Shown here in pieces: positions 44,611-57,860 of a DNA stretch of 64,000 nucleotides (positions are counted from its first letter, which is position 1; each line of letters opens with the position of its first letter). Under the pieces are notes generated by a model. That model saw only the letters and a program-made list of their open reading frames with translations. It ran no database searches and had not been told where the DNA came from. This stretch comes from Aquatica leii (Eukaryota; Arthropoda; Insecta; Coleoptera; Lampyridae), in NCBI GenBank assembly GCA_035610365.1, contig CM069439.1:310001-374000 (forward strand), written 5' to 3'. The translations under genes and the position numbers were made by a program.

Positions 44611-47600
44611 CAAAAATTAAACAACCTTAACTTATAGCTATGATTCACTACTTACTCACAAAAACAACAATAGTGATGAATAGTTATGATGATAACAGTT
44701 TTAAAATATAAAAATGGAAAATAAAGAAAACAACAAAAAATAATACTCGATGTAAACCTAATTGTATACCTGTTTGCAAAAACCGATTCGAAATAAACGT
44801 AAATTACCCATTATTAAATTATTATTAATTAGAGTTTTTTGTATTTTTTTATTTCCTCTGTTAATGACATTTATTGTAAAAAATTATTATTATAATATTA
44901 GGTATATACCCTATACAAAAGTGAGAATAAAAGAAATTCTTAAATAGTAATTATTGTATAGATAACGGACAACACTTTCATTATTTAAAATTAAAAAAAC
45001 CTCCTGCTTTATAAAAGATTTTTATTTACTAACTACTTAGCGAGGACATCTCGGCAGTTATAAAAACTTTTTTTTTTCACATAAGTGTACATTCATACGT
45101 CGTCATTAAACAATTTTGCTTGTAATTTAGAACTTCTTTCAACATTTGTTTTAAAAGAAATTAGATTAGACTTTAGACAACATTCATTTTGACAGATTTG
45201 TTTTAAATGAAAAAATCTTTACACAAATGCAATAAAAAAAATTTAACATATTTTAATTGGCCGGTCACCACGATATAATTTGCAATTGCTTTCCAAAAGA
45301 AGTCACATTACATATGTCTTCTACATTAAAAGTCATTATTATAACGACTATAGACAAAGATTTAGCACGTGTTATTGCATAACTTAAGAAGAAAAGCGTT
45401 TGCAAGCTCCAAAATTAGCAGCTTATCGAAACAAATAAAGCTAAAAACTTTAATCATTTCAGTTTTTTTAAATTACGTACACGTTTATATTACATCAATA
45501 TATTTTTTTTAAATATCGTAGAATAATTTCCCTTAAGTTGTTCTAAAAAATAACATTTTGCAACATATTACGTACTTTGTAACATTTATTAAAAATAGTT
45601 AATAAAATAACCAGCAAAATGTAATTAAGCTCATTGATTTCGCTTAATGATATAACGCTGACCGTCAGTACAAAATAAACTAAAAAGTTTTACATAATTA
45701 AATTCCAATATTATTTCAATAACTAAACATCAAAGCAAAATTAAAATGCAGTTAAAAACCGTCACGCTGATACTCAAAACTGCCGTAACATAATTGTAAA
45801 TGTAATTTAACATTTTAAACGTAGAGATATTATTAGAGTCGTGCTTTGAGATCCGCCAGAGCTTAATGGAAACATACATATGGAAAATAAGATACGCGCA
45901 TTGTTAGTGTTTGGATTGCAAAAGCCGTGTCGGTTTAATGTAAATCGAAGGTTTTAAAATCCTACAATAGAATTGCAGAAATTAAAGTTATGTTTAAAAC
46001 AGGGTTTATGGAAATAACAAACAGCCTTTCATGCATGAACAGTTTCCTTTTTGTAACTGAAAATTGTGTAAAATAATATTCCCTTACGAATATATTCATT
46101 AGCTAGAGATTGAAAATATTTAAAAAACATGCCGTTTATACATGAACCCCAATACATTTTATCGCCCCTTCCCTAATTAAAATTAAAAGTTTATTTCCAT
46201 AAAGAAATACGATTTGTCACACAAATTGATAAATCCCCAAAAAAATTTGTGACAATTTTGACATTGAAACACTGTTGGCAGCGTTTAAAAATCACGGGTA
46301 AGGTAATGCTATGCTCACGGTTCAACTTCAAATTTTTTACAATTTAAAAATATTTTCAACTGTCATAAATAAGTAATTTATCATAACGTATGTGCAACAA
46401 AATGACGCACATAGATAAAGAGTAGATTCCAATAAAAAAAGAAGCGGATTGAAATTTGTACTGGTATCGGTTGCCTATCATGTCCCATTTCTCTCTTAGA
46501 GCAACATAAAACCAGAATAGAAATGTTGATGATTCTATTTGACAAACCCGCAAAACGTTTAACCCATGTTTGCCGTTTAAAACCGGTTTAAAACTTTAGA
46601 TCTTATCCATCCTCTTATTCCTCTCACTAATCTGTATATTATGTTGTTTAGATCAAATCAAACCACGTTTTTGTGCTGTCAACATCGCAAGCGTCAATAT
46701 TCGTTTATTAATGTAGTTACGTAATGAACAAAAAAGCTCTAGAGTGGCAAAATGAAAAGTAAAAAACCACATAAAACTAAGTGTTCAAAGTCAATTATTA
46801 TATTTAAAACGACAGCTGAACAGCTGAAAAATTCATTTAACAAATCATGAAATTCAGTTGAAATTAAAAAAAAAACGATGTTACAGTCAATGTCAAATCA
46901 ACTCTATATTTCTGGCGGTTTCAGATTCTTTTTTAAATTTTTTAAAAATTAAGTGTAATATTACAAAAGCCAACACAAAAAATAATGTACGTTACTCTCG
47001 TTAAAAGTTTCATAGCATAACTCACTCTCATGTAGCGCTCAGTCGTGCAACCTCGCGTCGCATTAACGTTCGTTATGCTATGTTTTACTTTCGACGCTTA
47101 GTTAGTATTGGGTTGAGAGGTAAATCTCACTTGTGACTAAATAATACAATTTACCCAAATTCTACCAACACTTTTCAATTTGTAGTTAATTGAGTACAAA
47201 TCATTTTTTCTTTGAGACCCAGTCCATAAAATGTTTTCTTGGACAGTGCAACCGTTTCTGCAGCAAATTATATCAAAAATGCGTATTAAAAGAAAAATAA
47301 TTTTTCTGTCAAAGTTTCAAAAACGTAAAAAATAACAGACCAGTTCTGATGATGAATAAAAGATCCTTATATCCTTTAATCTCGTTGGTCGTTTTTTTCT
47401 AATGTATGTTCTAAACTCGTACAAAAATATAAGACTAAAAACATTTCTCATAAAGTTCTTGTAAATATTGTAAAGTAAAATTTAAAGAAAATTGATAGAT
47501 TCCAAAAATTGGATATAGTGATATTTGATATTTAGCTTAAATCTTCAAATTTAAAACCAATTACAAGATTTTAAAGCGCCTTTTGTGCGTGTTTCTGCCT

Positions 47601-48131
47601 TTGCCACGACATTCTCCTTATATGTCTATTCAATACGAGAAAGTTAAGAAATATGTAGAACAGTGTGAATTGTGTAAGGATGCACAGCAAAACTAGCAAT
47701 CACATCAGTTAGGTTTTCAAAAGTTTTATAAAAAAATATTTGGGCAAGAAAAAATTTGCTTTTCCTACAAACATGCCTTATCGTGCTAATCGCTTTTTAG
47801 TCAGCTTAAGTATATCAAATGACAACTAACAGTAGAAATAACTAAAATTCATCTAAAAAATTATTTGAGTACAGCGACCACTCTCGATATCAACATTACT
47901 GTACTTAGTTGTGTCAAACTAAAAAACTTTCAAAAATATATTATTTTGAATAAAAATTATTTTAGAAACATTAGAAACAAAAAATTATAAAGTAAAATTA
48001 GAAGTCAACATTACGACTGGTAAGAAAATCAATTTTAATTAAATAGTGCACGTTCACGAAGAATCAAAAGGCCAACAAAAAGCATGATCTTTTTTTCTAT
48101 AAAAACCCGCGGTGAAACAAATTTTATTTGT
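44611..48131. other. Gene-free AT-rich stretch
   Basis: About 3.5 kb without a recognisable gene or mobile-element motif. Slightly GC-richer patches occur near 45835-45950 and 47030-47110, with no visible fold or frame. Confidence 0.45.
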
Positions 48132-48480
48132 AATAGCGAAGAATTCCATGGTCGGAGTCTATGCTAAGATAAGAACGTCTTTCCAGGTTTGGACCGTGTC
48201 AATGGTGTAACCAAAGTTTTGCCCACTTTCGTAATCGGCTTTATTAAGGCGTGAAAGAAATAGAAGAACTTAAATAAACAACCGAACTAAGAACTTCTAA
48301 AGAGTTAGGCAATGAACTTGTGAACTAAGCCAGATTCTAAACTCCTTAAAAGGTAAGAAAGAAATCGATCAACTTGAAGAAACAAACGACATTCTAACAA
48401 AGAACACTATAGAGTTAGGTAATCAACTTGTGAACTAAGCCAGATTTTAAACTCTATAAAACTCTGTAAAAGAAGTAGCC
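48132..48480 (-). mobile_element. Penelope-like 3'-terminal region with internal duplication
   Basis: Minus-strand PLE end. It includes the full terminus (rc of taatagcgaagaattccatg) and the decayed ctgatgaag-like segment (here cttaataaag). Inside it, a segment of about 55 bases is duplicated: 48289-48344 and 48400-48453 both carry agagttaggnaatnaacttg and gaactaagccagatt, a period of 111 bases. PLE-3 coding sequence lies about 830 bases further right on the same strand, so this may be the same insertion. Confidence 0.75.
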
Positions 48481-49309
48481 TCCGTATTGTAACGTGCCCG
48501 TTTATCACACGTTCTCGGTTAAAAAAAATGAAAGGAAATTTGTTTGTTTTTTTTTGCTTGTCAAAGAAAAAAATAAGAAAAAAACCTTTAGATATGACGA
48601 GATTATGGTGTTGTATGTACAGTTTAATGGAAATTGTTAGTTGAGGACCGTCTTTCGTTATTCCTTAAATACTGCGTTGCGTTTTGATAAGAAAAATAAT
48701 AATAATTGCATATGATGTAATGTGGATGATCAGTGCACGGGAAAAAATTATCATTTCAATTCTGCAGCTATTGCGTTGCTTGTAAATTTGAAGAACAGTG
48801 ATTACTGTAAGTTATAAAAGTTTTTTACTATTTATTTTGAACCGATTAAGTACTTATCGGTTATATGTGCTTCAAACGACAATGCATAGCAACAACGTTA
48901 CTTTATGGATAATATGTGAACACTGCTAATTACATCGATGTCGTTCGTTTGTATGTAAATTACATATTTGGAAGAATTTTACCGATTTGTCAAAATTAAT
49001 GATTATTAGGGTTTAAGTAATTAGTACAAATTTGCATAACTGACATTTGTATTTACTTTAGTTTACCGTTTAGTTACTGGCTTTGTAAAGGATCCTAAAA
49101 TCATAGGGTATTTAACCTTTTTTTGTGTTTATTTATTGTTGTATTTTTGTGTTTAGTTTTAAGTGTTTGCTTTATAATTTGTTATTTATTTGGTTTATAT
49201 TTGTAGTTGATTTCTATTTACGTTCAAGGTTTTGTGAATTTTTTCCTTGAATAAATTCACTGGCGCTCATCTATGTTTTTTTTTTGACTTTGTTCGTTGA
49301 TTTTATTTT

Positions 49310-50704
49310 TTTGGCAGACAAGCAAAAAATGCGAATTTCAGATTGGATTTGGAAATAGAAATATCCTTAGGTATACCAATACGTGGATGTAGGCGACAAT
49401 TAATAACTATCTGGATCTGAATTTCTCGCTTCGTCTAACCATCATTCAACAAAGTTCTAGTAAGATACTAGAGTTCCGAGTCTAGATTCTCAGTTTGGTA
49501 GGTCGATAAATAGAAATAACGCAATAAACAAAAGATCCAATAATACCACGTTTCTGTGCAAGATGATGATGAGACAAAGCATTAAAGTATTTGTCTGTAT
49601 GGACGGGTCTGCGATAAACAGAATGGCGCAAAAATTTGTCGGGTTTACAAATCAAGAAATAGGAAAGAACCATTATTTTCGATTTTAACGACATGGATAT
49701 TGACTGCCTAGATTATTAAGAACCTTTGAGATGACCACGAGACCAAACAAATGTGTGACCTAAACAAGACTTTATGTTTTAATACCGATCATTCCAATAC
49801 AACCGTTTTAAATTATTTCATAAAAATGTTAGTTACAACTGGAGATAAAAGAGAACTCACAGCGGCACCCAAAACTTGTTATCAAATTAGAAGTAAGTAG
49901 ATGTTAAGTACTTATCAATAAGAAAAACCAAACTCAAATCTTTGTCATGGTGAGACAAAATCTCTCCGATGATAATAAGCAAATCTTTAATAGAAATCTT
50001 GGAAAATGTGAAGTGACATCAAAACTTACAAAAAGATCCTGGGGTTCAGGCTGTATAGATTCCAAACGTTAAATAAAATATGAGAGTTGAAGATTTGAGA
50101 AGAGTTTTGCCTGTTTATTTGCAAAGAATATTGAACAAAAACTTGGCTAGCTTGTAAGTAGGAGATTAGATAGTACATATTATACTTCGAAGAGGTATAC
50201 CTTGTTTGTGGATTTTAGAAAGTCTGTATAGTCGAGGTCGTTTCAAATTTAAAAGGGTAAGTCGGCGTTTGGTTTCAGGAAGTAGACTAAGAGATTTGAT
50301 TGACCTCACGATAAATATTTGAATTCGAGCTAAAATAACAGAATGAGTTTTCTCAGCGTAATCAGTTTAATTCAAAATAACAATAGCGTTGCCATTGTTT
50401 ACATAAAAACTTTACAAGGCAAGTTACAATATCTCATAAAAAAAGAAACGTTTTTGTAAAGAACAACAACATTTATACCCTTGGATATCACCAATTCCAG
50501 TTCTAAAGTGATCGTCAAACTGGATAAATTAACGACCGTTTTCAAAAAAGCAGCAGTAGAAGAAACTTTGTGATTCTTGCATTCCAACAATTTAAACTTT
50601 TTGATATAAACTTTAATGGTAAACCGGAGAGTGGTATTAGACGGTTGGTAACTAATGTTGCCAAAGAGACTACAATCATCCGGAGTTAGTGTGGACCAAC
50701 TCAA
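49310..50704 (-). pseudogene. Penelope-like retroelement fragment PLE-3
   Basis: From high to low coordinates: a 101-codon N-terminal frame (50399-50704; LLECKNHKVSSTAAFLKT), NNGNAIVILN (the ADKGNATVVL block), then RRLTLLNLKRPRLYRLSKIH (RT entry). SPTYKLAKFLFNILC, FKF-CHFTFS (decayed FDVTSLF), IKDLLIIIGEILSHHDKDLS and DKFLRHSVYRRPVHTDKYFN, ALSHHHLAQKR follow. The YVDD core is missing, consistent with an internal deletion near 49750. The GIY-YIG domain was not found. The fragment is clearly more decayed than PLE-1. Confidence 0.85.
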
Positions 50705-51099
50705 GATAAAGATAAAAGAGTTGTTTAGAAATCGTGTCTAAGTATCGTCTGGTCTGCTCTATCTAACAAAGTTTTGAATCTTGAACTAGATTACCTATCG
50801 TTAGAGTTAAATAAACGTCTCTGAAACATCAGTTATGGGGAGATCTATTTTGCTCTATAGTTTTTGTTCTAATCATCGTTTGTGTAAATGCAAACTGAAA
50901 CGCAAACGCTTTTGTTCCATCCAGGCGTAGAGTAGGGGCTTTTCAGTGTTTTATTTTTAACCAGTTTGAGAGTTGATTACTAGTTTACAGTACATTTGTT
51001 GACGAAAAAATGTTAATAAAATTTTTTGATCAGCACTGGTTTTTGAGTTTCATCTATCTACGTTCAAAACAGAAAAACACAAGTATTTACTAAGGAAAA

Positions 51100-51930
51100 A
51101 AACTTTCGCTTTAAAGCTCTTCTGTTATGCGTAGAAAAATCAAGCACCAGAATATTCGTATCCCAAAAACCTGTTTCTCGCTCATATCTCTTAGATTTTG
51201 TAGAAACCTGTCCAAGTAACTATGAAGAAATTGAAGTTTTATGCTCATATTGCACCACATTTTTTTTAATTGTAAAAGAAAATCGTTTACAAGTTCAATA
51301 TAATTTTCTGATTTTGTATTTCCGAGAAAGTTTTGTATCACAGCATCACAAAGACGAAAGTTCTCCAAGCCCTTAATTCAAGCTCATTCATAGAATTTTG
51401 AAATTAGGGGTCTTTCGTAAGTTGTTTAATTTGGGAGCCGTTAAAAATGCCGGTTTTAAGCTTTTCCATATTGAGCTGCGGAAGTTTTTGCCAACTGTAA
51501 GAAAATCAGTTTCCGTTTTTATCGAACTGTTTCATAATTCCCAGTTTTATATGTAATGGCGACAGAATAATTTTTTCATGAGCTACAAGTAAATCTTTGA
51601 TTATACTTTGCTTTCCAAACGTCATATTTTCTCTCAAGGGTCACTTTTTTTACCCAATGTTCCTTTTTAGCTTTACTGTCCCAAAGACACATAAAACACG
51701 GAAACTTAGTGAAACAACTTTGTTGACCGAGAAGAAAGTTCACCATTTTTTAAGTCAACACAAATTTTCCACTTTGTTACATATCGTTATTTATGCATTT
51801 GCCAAAAATATTATTTCTTCAAAATTCCTACCTACACTAGTTTGTCGCCTACACCGCCTTTTTAAGGAAAATCGTTTACGGCCTTTACGGACGGAGAGGA
51901 GCGCAAACCAGAAAGAAAGTTCATTATTAA
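51100..51930 (-). pseudogene. Unnamed recurrent arthropod repeat protein, fragment B
   Basis: Minus strand, order of blocks: CVDLKMVNFLLGQQSCFTKF, PCFMCLWDSKAKKEHWVKK, LVAHEKIILSPLHIKLGIMK, QFDKNGN, KLPQLNMEKLKTGIFNGSQI, then NFRLCDAVIQNFLGNTKSEN, MSIKLQFLHSYLDRF and NLRDMSEKQ. In relatives I remember FLGN...HFLHSHLDFFPENLGD-x-SDE-x-GERFHQD, so the end is truncated after SEKQ. It overlaps fragment A (24095-25030) in the FLC-x-WDS and PLHIKL region, showing one family in opposite orientations. The plus-strand ORF at 51597-51947 is a shadow of this gene. There are several frameshifts. Confidence 0.7.
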
Positions 51931-52241
51931 TCTTTTTATGTACTTAAAGTTGCTGAGAACGTTGTTCGTATCAGAGCGTCATTTCGCTACTCTGTAAGTA
52001 ATGCTTCTTTTTTCTTAATTTTCTTCGTTGGTTATTTCTATTACACTTTTAGCGAATGTGTACAAATGAACTTTTAAAATAGCGTAGTCACGTTACTTTA
52101 ATTACATTCAACCTTTTAGTGAGTTTCGTAGGGCCACTACTCGGCTATCTCGGATATACAGAATAATACCTGTGAAGTCCACATTGTCTATGAAACTAAG
52201 CCTGTCGAAAGATGAGTCGCGCCTCTAACTAAAATTCTATT

Positions 52242-52451
52242 AGTATCGTATAACTTCTTAATTGCATTTAATTCTATGATTATGAGTTAGCCTTAAGCGT
52301 ATTACTTATAGTATTGTATAATTCATTTATTGTATTTATACTCTATAATTATAGTCAACCTTATCCGTATTACTTATACATGGTATCGTATAATATCTTT
52401 TTTATTGTATTCGATTTTATAATTAACAATCAGCTTAATGCGTATTAGGTA
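52242..52451 (+). repeat. Three-copy ~70-bp degenerate tandem repeat
   Basis: Three successive units begin at 52242, 52310 and 52382. Each starts agtatcgtata-like, passes through a ttgtatttgattntataatt core and ends gcgtattacttat-like. Divergence between units is substantial, so the array is old. Partial further units may flank it. Confidence 0.7.
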
Positions 52452-52459
52452 TTCTCTTT

Positions 52460-54680
52460 AATCGAAGTGTAGATCATGATGTTTAATTTTACTTTCAGTC
52501 GCAATCTTTAAATCCTCTTTAATCTTATGTAACGCGATTTGTTTTGAGTACGATGACGTGACATCCGTCAACTTTCTTCGAAAATTTTAAACGTAGTCAA
52601 AGCCAAAGTTAGGCACATAATCGTCTTACGTAAGCTTATATACTATACATACTTTCGTTCTTAAACATATAAGAAGTTGTAAACATTGCTAGTTGTCACA
52701 TATTTTGGTTGAGGTTTTAGTACTCATATTTTTTATTTCCTATTCATCATAATTGTCTATTATCAACTTCTTTCGCGACTGTTGATCGAGTACGTTTGAA
52801 GTTACGGTGATGTAAAGTACGGTATTTGTTCTTCAACTATTTAAATTTTATTATCCTAGTAGAATAAATTATGTAATGCATGTTACCAATGAATACAATT
52901 AGCTGTACAAACCGTTGCCTGATCTAAAAGGCCTGAGTCAATATTATAAACTATGATATTTGCTAAAGAATCTCTAATCGTAATTTAATTACTATTGTTC
53001 TACCTCGATCTTTTAACTCGTATTCTCTTGTTGGAAATAAATATATTCTTGATATAAAATAGGTTTTGCAAATTGTTTTCTTTCAGTATTTAACAGATTC
53101 AAACGAGATCTGTACTTAATGACATCTCATCGTCCTCCACATCAAGGATCATCTGCGACACTTTCTCCGGAATATTGAGCTAGTCGCCTGCCTCAATTTA
53201 CGGGTAACTTTACATAACACATTGTACATATTTTATTTTATTTAAAACTAACGAGATCTTACAATATTTTTCTTTTAACTTTGTAACGTACATACAACCC
53301 AGCAATTAAGTTACCCAACACACATACAAACACCCACGCTTACACTTGCAAATCACCGTCTGCACCAAGTCACAACAGAAGACACCACCTGTTAGCACTC
53401 CTAGATAAAGCAACTACCAAATTTAGTAAAATCAGCTGCCATAATTGAAACAGCAAGTTCAACTATGTGTACTATAGACAATACTGATCCGGAACCTTTG
53501 TACTTTATTTATTAGTGGACTTGATCGTAGTATGTCACCGAACGCCCTTTGTGTTCGTGACGTACCAAGACGAACTTTATCAGCCGCGTGTGATAGTGAT
53601 AAGTGTTAGGGAAAACGGACTCATATATTTTTAGTTAGCGAACAAAATATACAAAGTTGATGCAAAATAAATAATGTTGCTATAGCCTTATTAGACAATA
53701 ATTTTAAAAATCAAATACACATTTTAATAAAAAGACACGTATACTGGCTACTATAAATGTATGAACAGTTTTGAACCAAAAATGGGTAAAAAAGAAGATT
53801 TCTGTCTACATATTTTGCAAACAATGAAATTTAAAAAACTAGAAGTAATATCCAACGTAATTTTTTTAAATATTTGGGAAAACCATTTGTACAATATGTG
53901 TCTATTAAGCACCAATAGTCAGTACAAAAACTATGCTATAAAAATAGCAAAAATAAAAAAAATATCAAACAAAAAAATAATGCTCGCAAAAATGCTATAG
54001 AAAAAAAGGTTTTGTATGTAAAATAATGATTGATTTACATCTTTGACAAAGAAGAAGATAGATGCAAAGGTCTATTATCATTCAGTGCCTGTTAGTCAAA
54101 ATTTATATCAACAAACTCTATTGAAGAATAATGTAAACCAAATAGCACATAGACCTCAATTACTCCAGAACCATTCCAGCAAACTCTATATCCTGAAAAA
54201 AAAGTAAAAAAGTCAAACTCTTATGCAAATCGACAGATCCTTCGTTTTTCTACAAAAATTATTGTAAAAAAATCGTTCTTTTTTGTAACTTTTTCTTTGT
54301 TTCTTAAGTGTTTGTATCAACATGATATAGATTATTAAAATAAAGAAATGAATGCGTAAAAGAGGTCAGTAGTTGCACATGTAAAGTTTTATCCATAATA
54401 ATGAATTAAACGCAGTTGCGATTTCAAAGCTTCATTTAAAATAGTTAATTTACATTGAAAATGTTTTTTGTTCTGTCTTAATTAATGAAAGGAGAAGATA
54501 GTGCAATGCAAAAGTTGAAGAAAACTTTAAGCGGAAGTTACTATAACGTAAGCTACTTGGTAATTAATTTCTGTTGACGTCTATGTAATGTTAATTTCTT
54601 TAATGGGACAAAAATAAACTTGGCAAAGTTAGTAAGTTTTTAGCTAATATGCTAAATAGAGGCAGTTGTTTCATAGAGTT
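52460..54680. other. Gene-free stretch
   Basis: No supported gene. A short frame at about 53130-53210 ends SRLPQFTGN, which faintly recalls a retrotransposon Gag but is too short to call. The ORF at 53761-54000 is Lys/Ile-rich without motifs. Confidence 0.4.
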
Positions 54681-54689
54681 TTTTGAGTT

Positions 54690-54960
54690 ATAGATCATCG
54701 TAGAGCTATTTGCATAAGTGGCACGACTTGACGTTATTAGATGTAAATGACGGTCATTAGGAGCGCGCCGCTCAACGATAAACTGAGGGACGGCGGGGGT
54801 GGCTCGATAAACACGCCTGTAATTGAGTGGTATATCCACGCTAGGGTGAGACCGGCCTGATCCGTAAACAGCTCTGCTTTGTGTGCCGATTTGTAGTAGT
54901 CGCTTCTCGTTTCTTTATGATGCGGATCACAAACCTACAACTTTTGTTTATGATTACGGC
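54690..54960. promoter_or_regulatory. Candidate cis-regulatory block
   Basis: A clearly GC-richer island of about 270 bases in AT-rich surroundings, without a frame or transposon motif. It contains gcctgtaattgag, ggtcattaggag and two tttatga words, which suit homeodomain or Caudal-type factors. It may instead be a remnant of unknown origin. Confidence 0.2.
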
Positions 54961-55095
54961 GTAACTTCCACTTCATTATCAATACTGAATGACGTCGTCA
55001 ATAGACTCTCTACGCAAAATTAAATCTGTATTAAATTATACTATATGTTGTAGAACACAGATTGATAGAAATGATGAGCTAAAGAACCTAAAGTT

Positions 55096-55109
55096 GTCGC
55101 TATGGCAAC
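55096..55109 (-). promoter_or_regulatory. RFX X-box-like site
   Basis: The minus strand reads GTTGCCATAGCGAC, which fits the X-box consensus RYYNYY-N(1-3)-RRNRAC exactly with a 2-base spacer. A single match in 64 kb can occur by chance, and no gene start is visible nearby. Confidence 0.25.
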
Positions 55110-56949
55110 TCTAAGCTGTGAGTCTTTACTGCAACACCCTCCTGCAACCCGTGCGTGCAAAATTACATTGTAATAATAACATTCTAAAATCTCAATTAAA
55201 TTACACCAAGATAGACAAGCTACTTTAACGTCGGCATAGTAATAAATTCCAAAGTAAGTTGGAACCCCCGACTCTAAAGCTAGATGTCTGAAAGTATGCA
55301 AAGATCTTTTTTCATTCATTAATCAATACTACTACATCATCATCGCTCCCCTACTAAAACGTACCCATCAATTTGAAATCACGCTCAATGATTACCTTCC
55401 CATATCCTTATCCAACAATGAAACCGTAATTATTTCAAATTGATATTTACCCACCTACACTTATTAAGATTGTATTTAATCAAATAACATTGTTTACTAA
55501 ACGCAAATTCATATTTTTATCTTCTGCACCTCACTTTATATAATGCGATCAACAACAGCGTCACTTAACTGTTTTATGAGCGTATTATTCAGTTTTATAT
55601 TTCCCTTCCAGCTATTTGCTCAAATTGTTATTGATGTTATAATTTTTGGCAATCAATAACGAACGAAAAGTTATGAATGACTAATATGGATGTAACGTTA
55701 TGGATGATTAAAAACTCGTTCGTCGAAAAAGACAAATTAATGTATTTCACATTTTCTTGCTCTAAAATAAATAAGGAAATAACGTTTAACGAACATTATT
55801 TAATATTTTTTGTACCACGTAATTTATTATCTACTAAGAAACCGATGGAGCGTACATGATAGAAACTAATACTTCAAATTAGAAGGCTTCCATAAATTAA
55901 GAAGCACGTGGAAACCGATAAAACCACCAGACCACAACGAATGTGATACACCAAACTGTGTCGTATAAATGTGGCATGAGATTTAACAAAGTGTGTTTAA
56001 AACTTTTACATAACGTTTACATTTGTATACAAACGAAAAATAAATCTCGTCCCTAGAGATTCCAGGATTTCTCTTCATAATGCTACTAAATCTTTCATCT
56101 AGCTTTGATATTTTGATAATTAGCTATATGGTTAACAACTGCAAAAGATAATGTAATTCCAGAGTAATTATTTTGATTATGTTGATTTTTTTATACGTGT
56201 AGAAGTTGTCTTTCACAAGTTTTGTGACGTAATTTGCTCAAGATTAAGGCTGTGCAACGGCTCACAAGTGATAACAAAAACGGGTTTGGCAAAAAAATTC
56301 TTTGTACGCCTAAAATAGTTTTACATTCATAAACCTCCTTCATTGAGATTAAAGCATTATCCAAAAAGTCATAAAGATGCGATCCTGAGAAATCTTGAAA
56401 ATGTCAAAACAGCCAGTATCCCGACAGTCCGGATTTATCCTAAATTCAAAGCATTTTTAAAAAAACATCTACAATATTCCGCCTTTCCCAACAGTTGTGT
56501 GACATTCCCACAACTTTTTAAGAGTACAATCGAACCTCCAAACAGTGATACTTATATGGTATGCTTAACACGTCCCGGTAAGTCGTATTTTGCTCACATT
56601 CAGTGTTCCCCTCAAGTTCTGTATCCGCATATGACTCACGTCTCAATTGAAGTTTAATAGCGTGTAATTAGTGAACTTTAACTTTTGCTACCAAATTTTG
56701 CTTTAGGACTCCAATAATGATGCCTGATAGTGTTGATAAGCTATATTTGGTTCACGGAACGTGTTAAGGCACTTTGCTATCTATATGAGCCGTATGTGGT
56801 TCACAGAACTGTAAAAAATGAAGGTTTTATTAGTGGCGACTATAAAGTTATATAAAATAATATAAGCAAAGACTTATGGTAAAAATTTATTCGAAAAACG
56901 TAAAACAAAACTAAACAAAAAACCACTGATAGAACAGAAAAACTCTCAT
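55110..56949. other. Gene-free stretch
   Basis: No assignable gene. The longest frame, 56343-56657, has a non-ATG start. It encodes 104 residues ending MTHVSIEV that are fairly protein-like (basic start, Pro/Thr-rich middle) but match no family I know. Confidence 0.4.
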
Positions 56950-57860
56950 AAAACAAATACATCATTTCTTTGATTTACATAGTTGGCTTCAGTAAGCCTT
57001 ATTAAAGTAGCCTTGCAATATGCTTGCTGACACTTTTCGTAAATTGTATTTACTCTTTTCGATTTTTTTCTTTTAATCTGTGATTTTTTAGCTCCACTTA
57101 CGTTGGATACATCCACATCGTTCTCATTATCAATTTCAAGTAGAGTTTTCACGAAGAACTCAATGAATAGTAACAATTTAAGTTGTTGGCCTGGATTTTC
57201 AGAATTATAAACGATCTGACTGTTTGTAAGAGCAAGAGCAGTTCATACCTGATTTTCTTAAGGCAGGGTAATAAACTGAACAATTGATCAGAAATATCAG
57301 CTCCCTGTTTCCCTTTGTTGTATTCAACTACTAATTCTGGTTTATACTATATATTACCAGCTCAATCTTTGCCAGTTAGCATAAAATCATCAAAGTATGT
57401 AAGAAATAAGATACACATCACGCTGATCTTTCCATTTCAGGAATGTCAAATATTCATTCTGCCTGGAACAAGTTTCGCCCGTCCGCAGATTCTGCCGTAC
57501 AACTTCTGTTAGAAGCTTCTTGCAATTTTTTCTCACAGTACCCAAGATATTTGCTTGTCTTTCGTACATATATTTGACAAGAGCAATACTGGTATACTAG
57601 TTATCGGTAATGATCAATTTTTCTTGGTTTAGGAGTTGTTGCGTCAGGTTTGCGACGGTTGTTCCAGGTACATCAAGATCTAGATCTTCCACAATAATTT
57701 TAGTTTTTCTAGAGTAAATGCTCACATTCCCAGTAAACTCATCGGGCGTACATACCTTGAATAAATAGAACCGTCCCTTAAATAGAAGCATGGTTACGTC
57801 AACCAGCACGATATCATCAGTGTATACAGGTTTTGAATTTTCTGCATCAGGATTGATAAC
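56950..57860 (-). pseudogene. piggyBac-like transposase remnant
   Basis: From high to low coordinates: DDIVLVDVTMLLFKGRFY (first catalytic Asp block, family S-x-DE-x-x-x-PFKGR), LFKVCTPDEFTGNVSIYSRK, then VPGTTVANLTQQLL and KLIITDNYTSIALVKYMYER (second Asp; family VVDNFYTS). ILGTVRKNCKKL and LKWKDQRDV follow, then LVVEYNKGKQGADISDQLFS (third Asp). About ten residues after KGR are missing compared with relatives, and frameshifts lie near 57400 and 57600. The C-terminal part (KKSQIKRKKSKR) is basic. All three Asp can still be seen, so decay is moderate. Sequence from 57860 to about 58260 may hold its N-terminus, unconfirmed. This is a different subfamily from 18989-20113. Confidence 0.85.

Noticed and set aside
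51597..51947. 116-codon plus-strand ORF
   Set aside because: Antisense shadow of the unnamed repeat protein on the minus strand, which has clear conserved blocks here.
53100..53220. Gag-like phrase ending SRLPQFTGN
   Set aside because: Too short, preceded by a stop, with no adjoining protease or reverse transcriptase and no LTR pair.
56343..56657. 104-codon plus-strand ORF with basic N-terminus
   Set aside because: Non-ATG start and no recognisable motif; lacks codon or context support as a gene.
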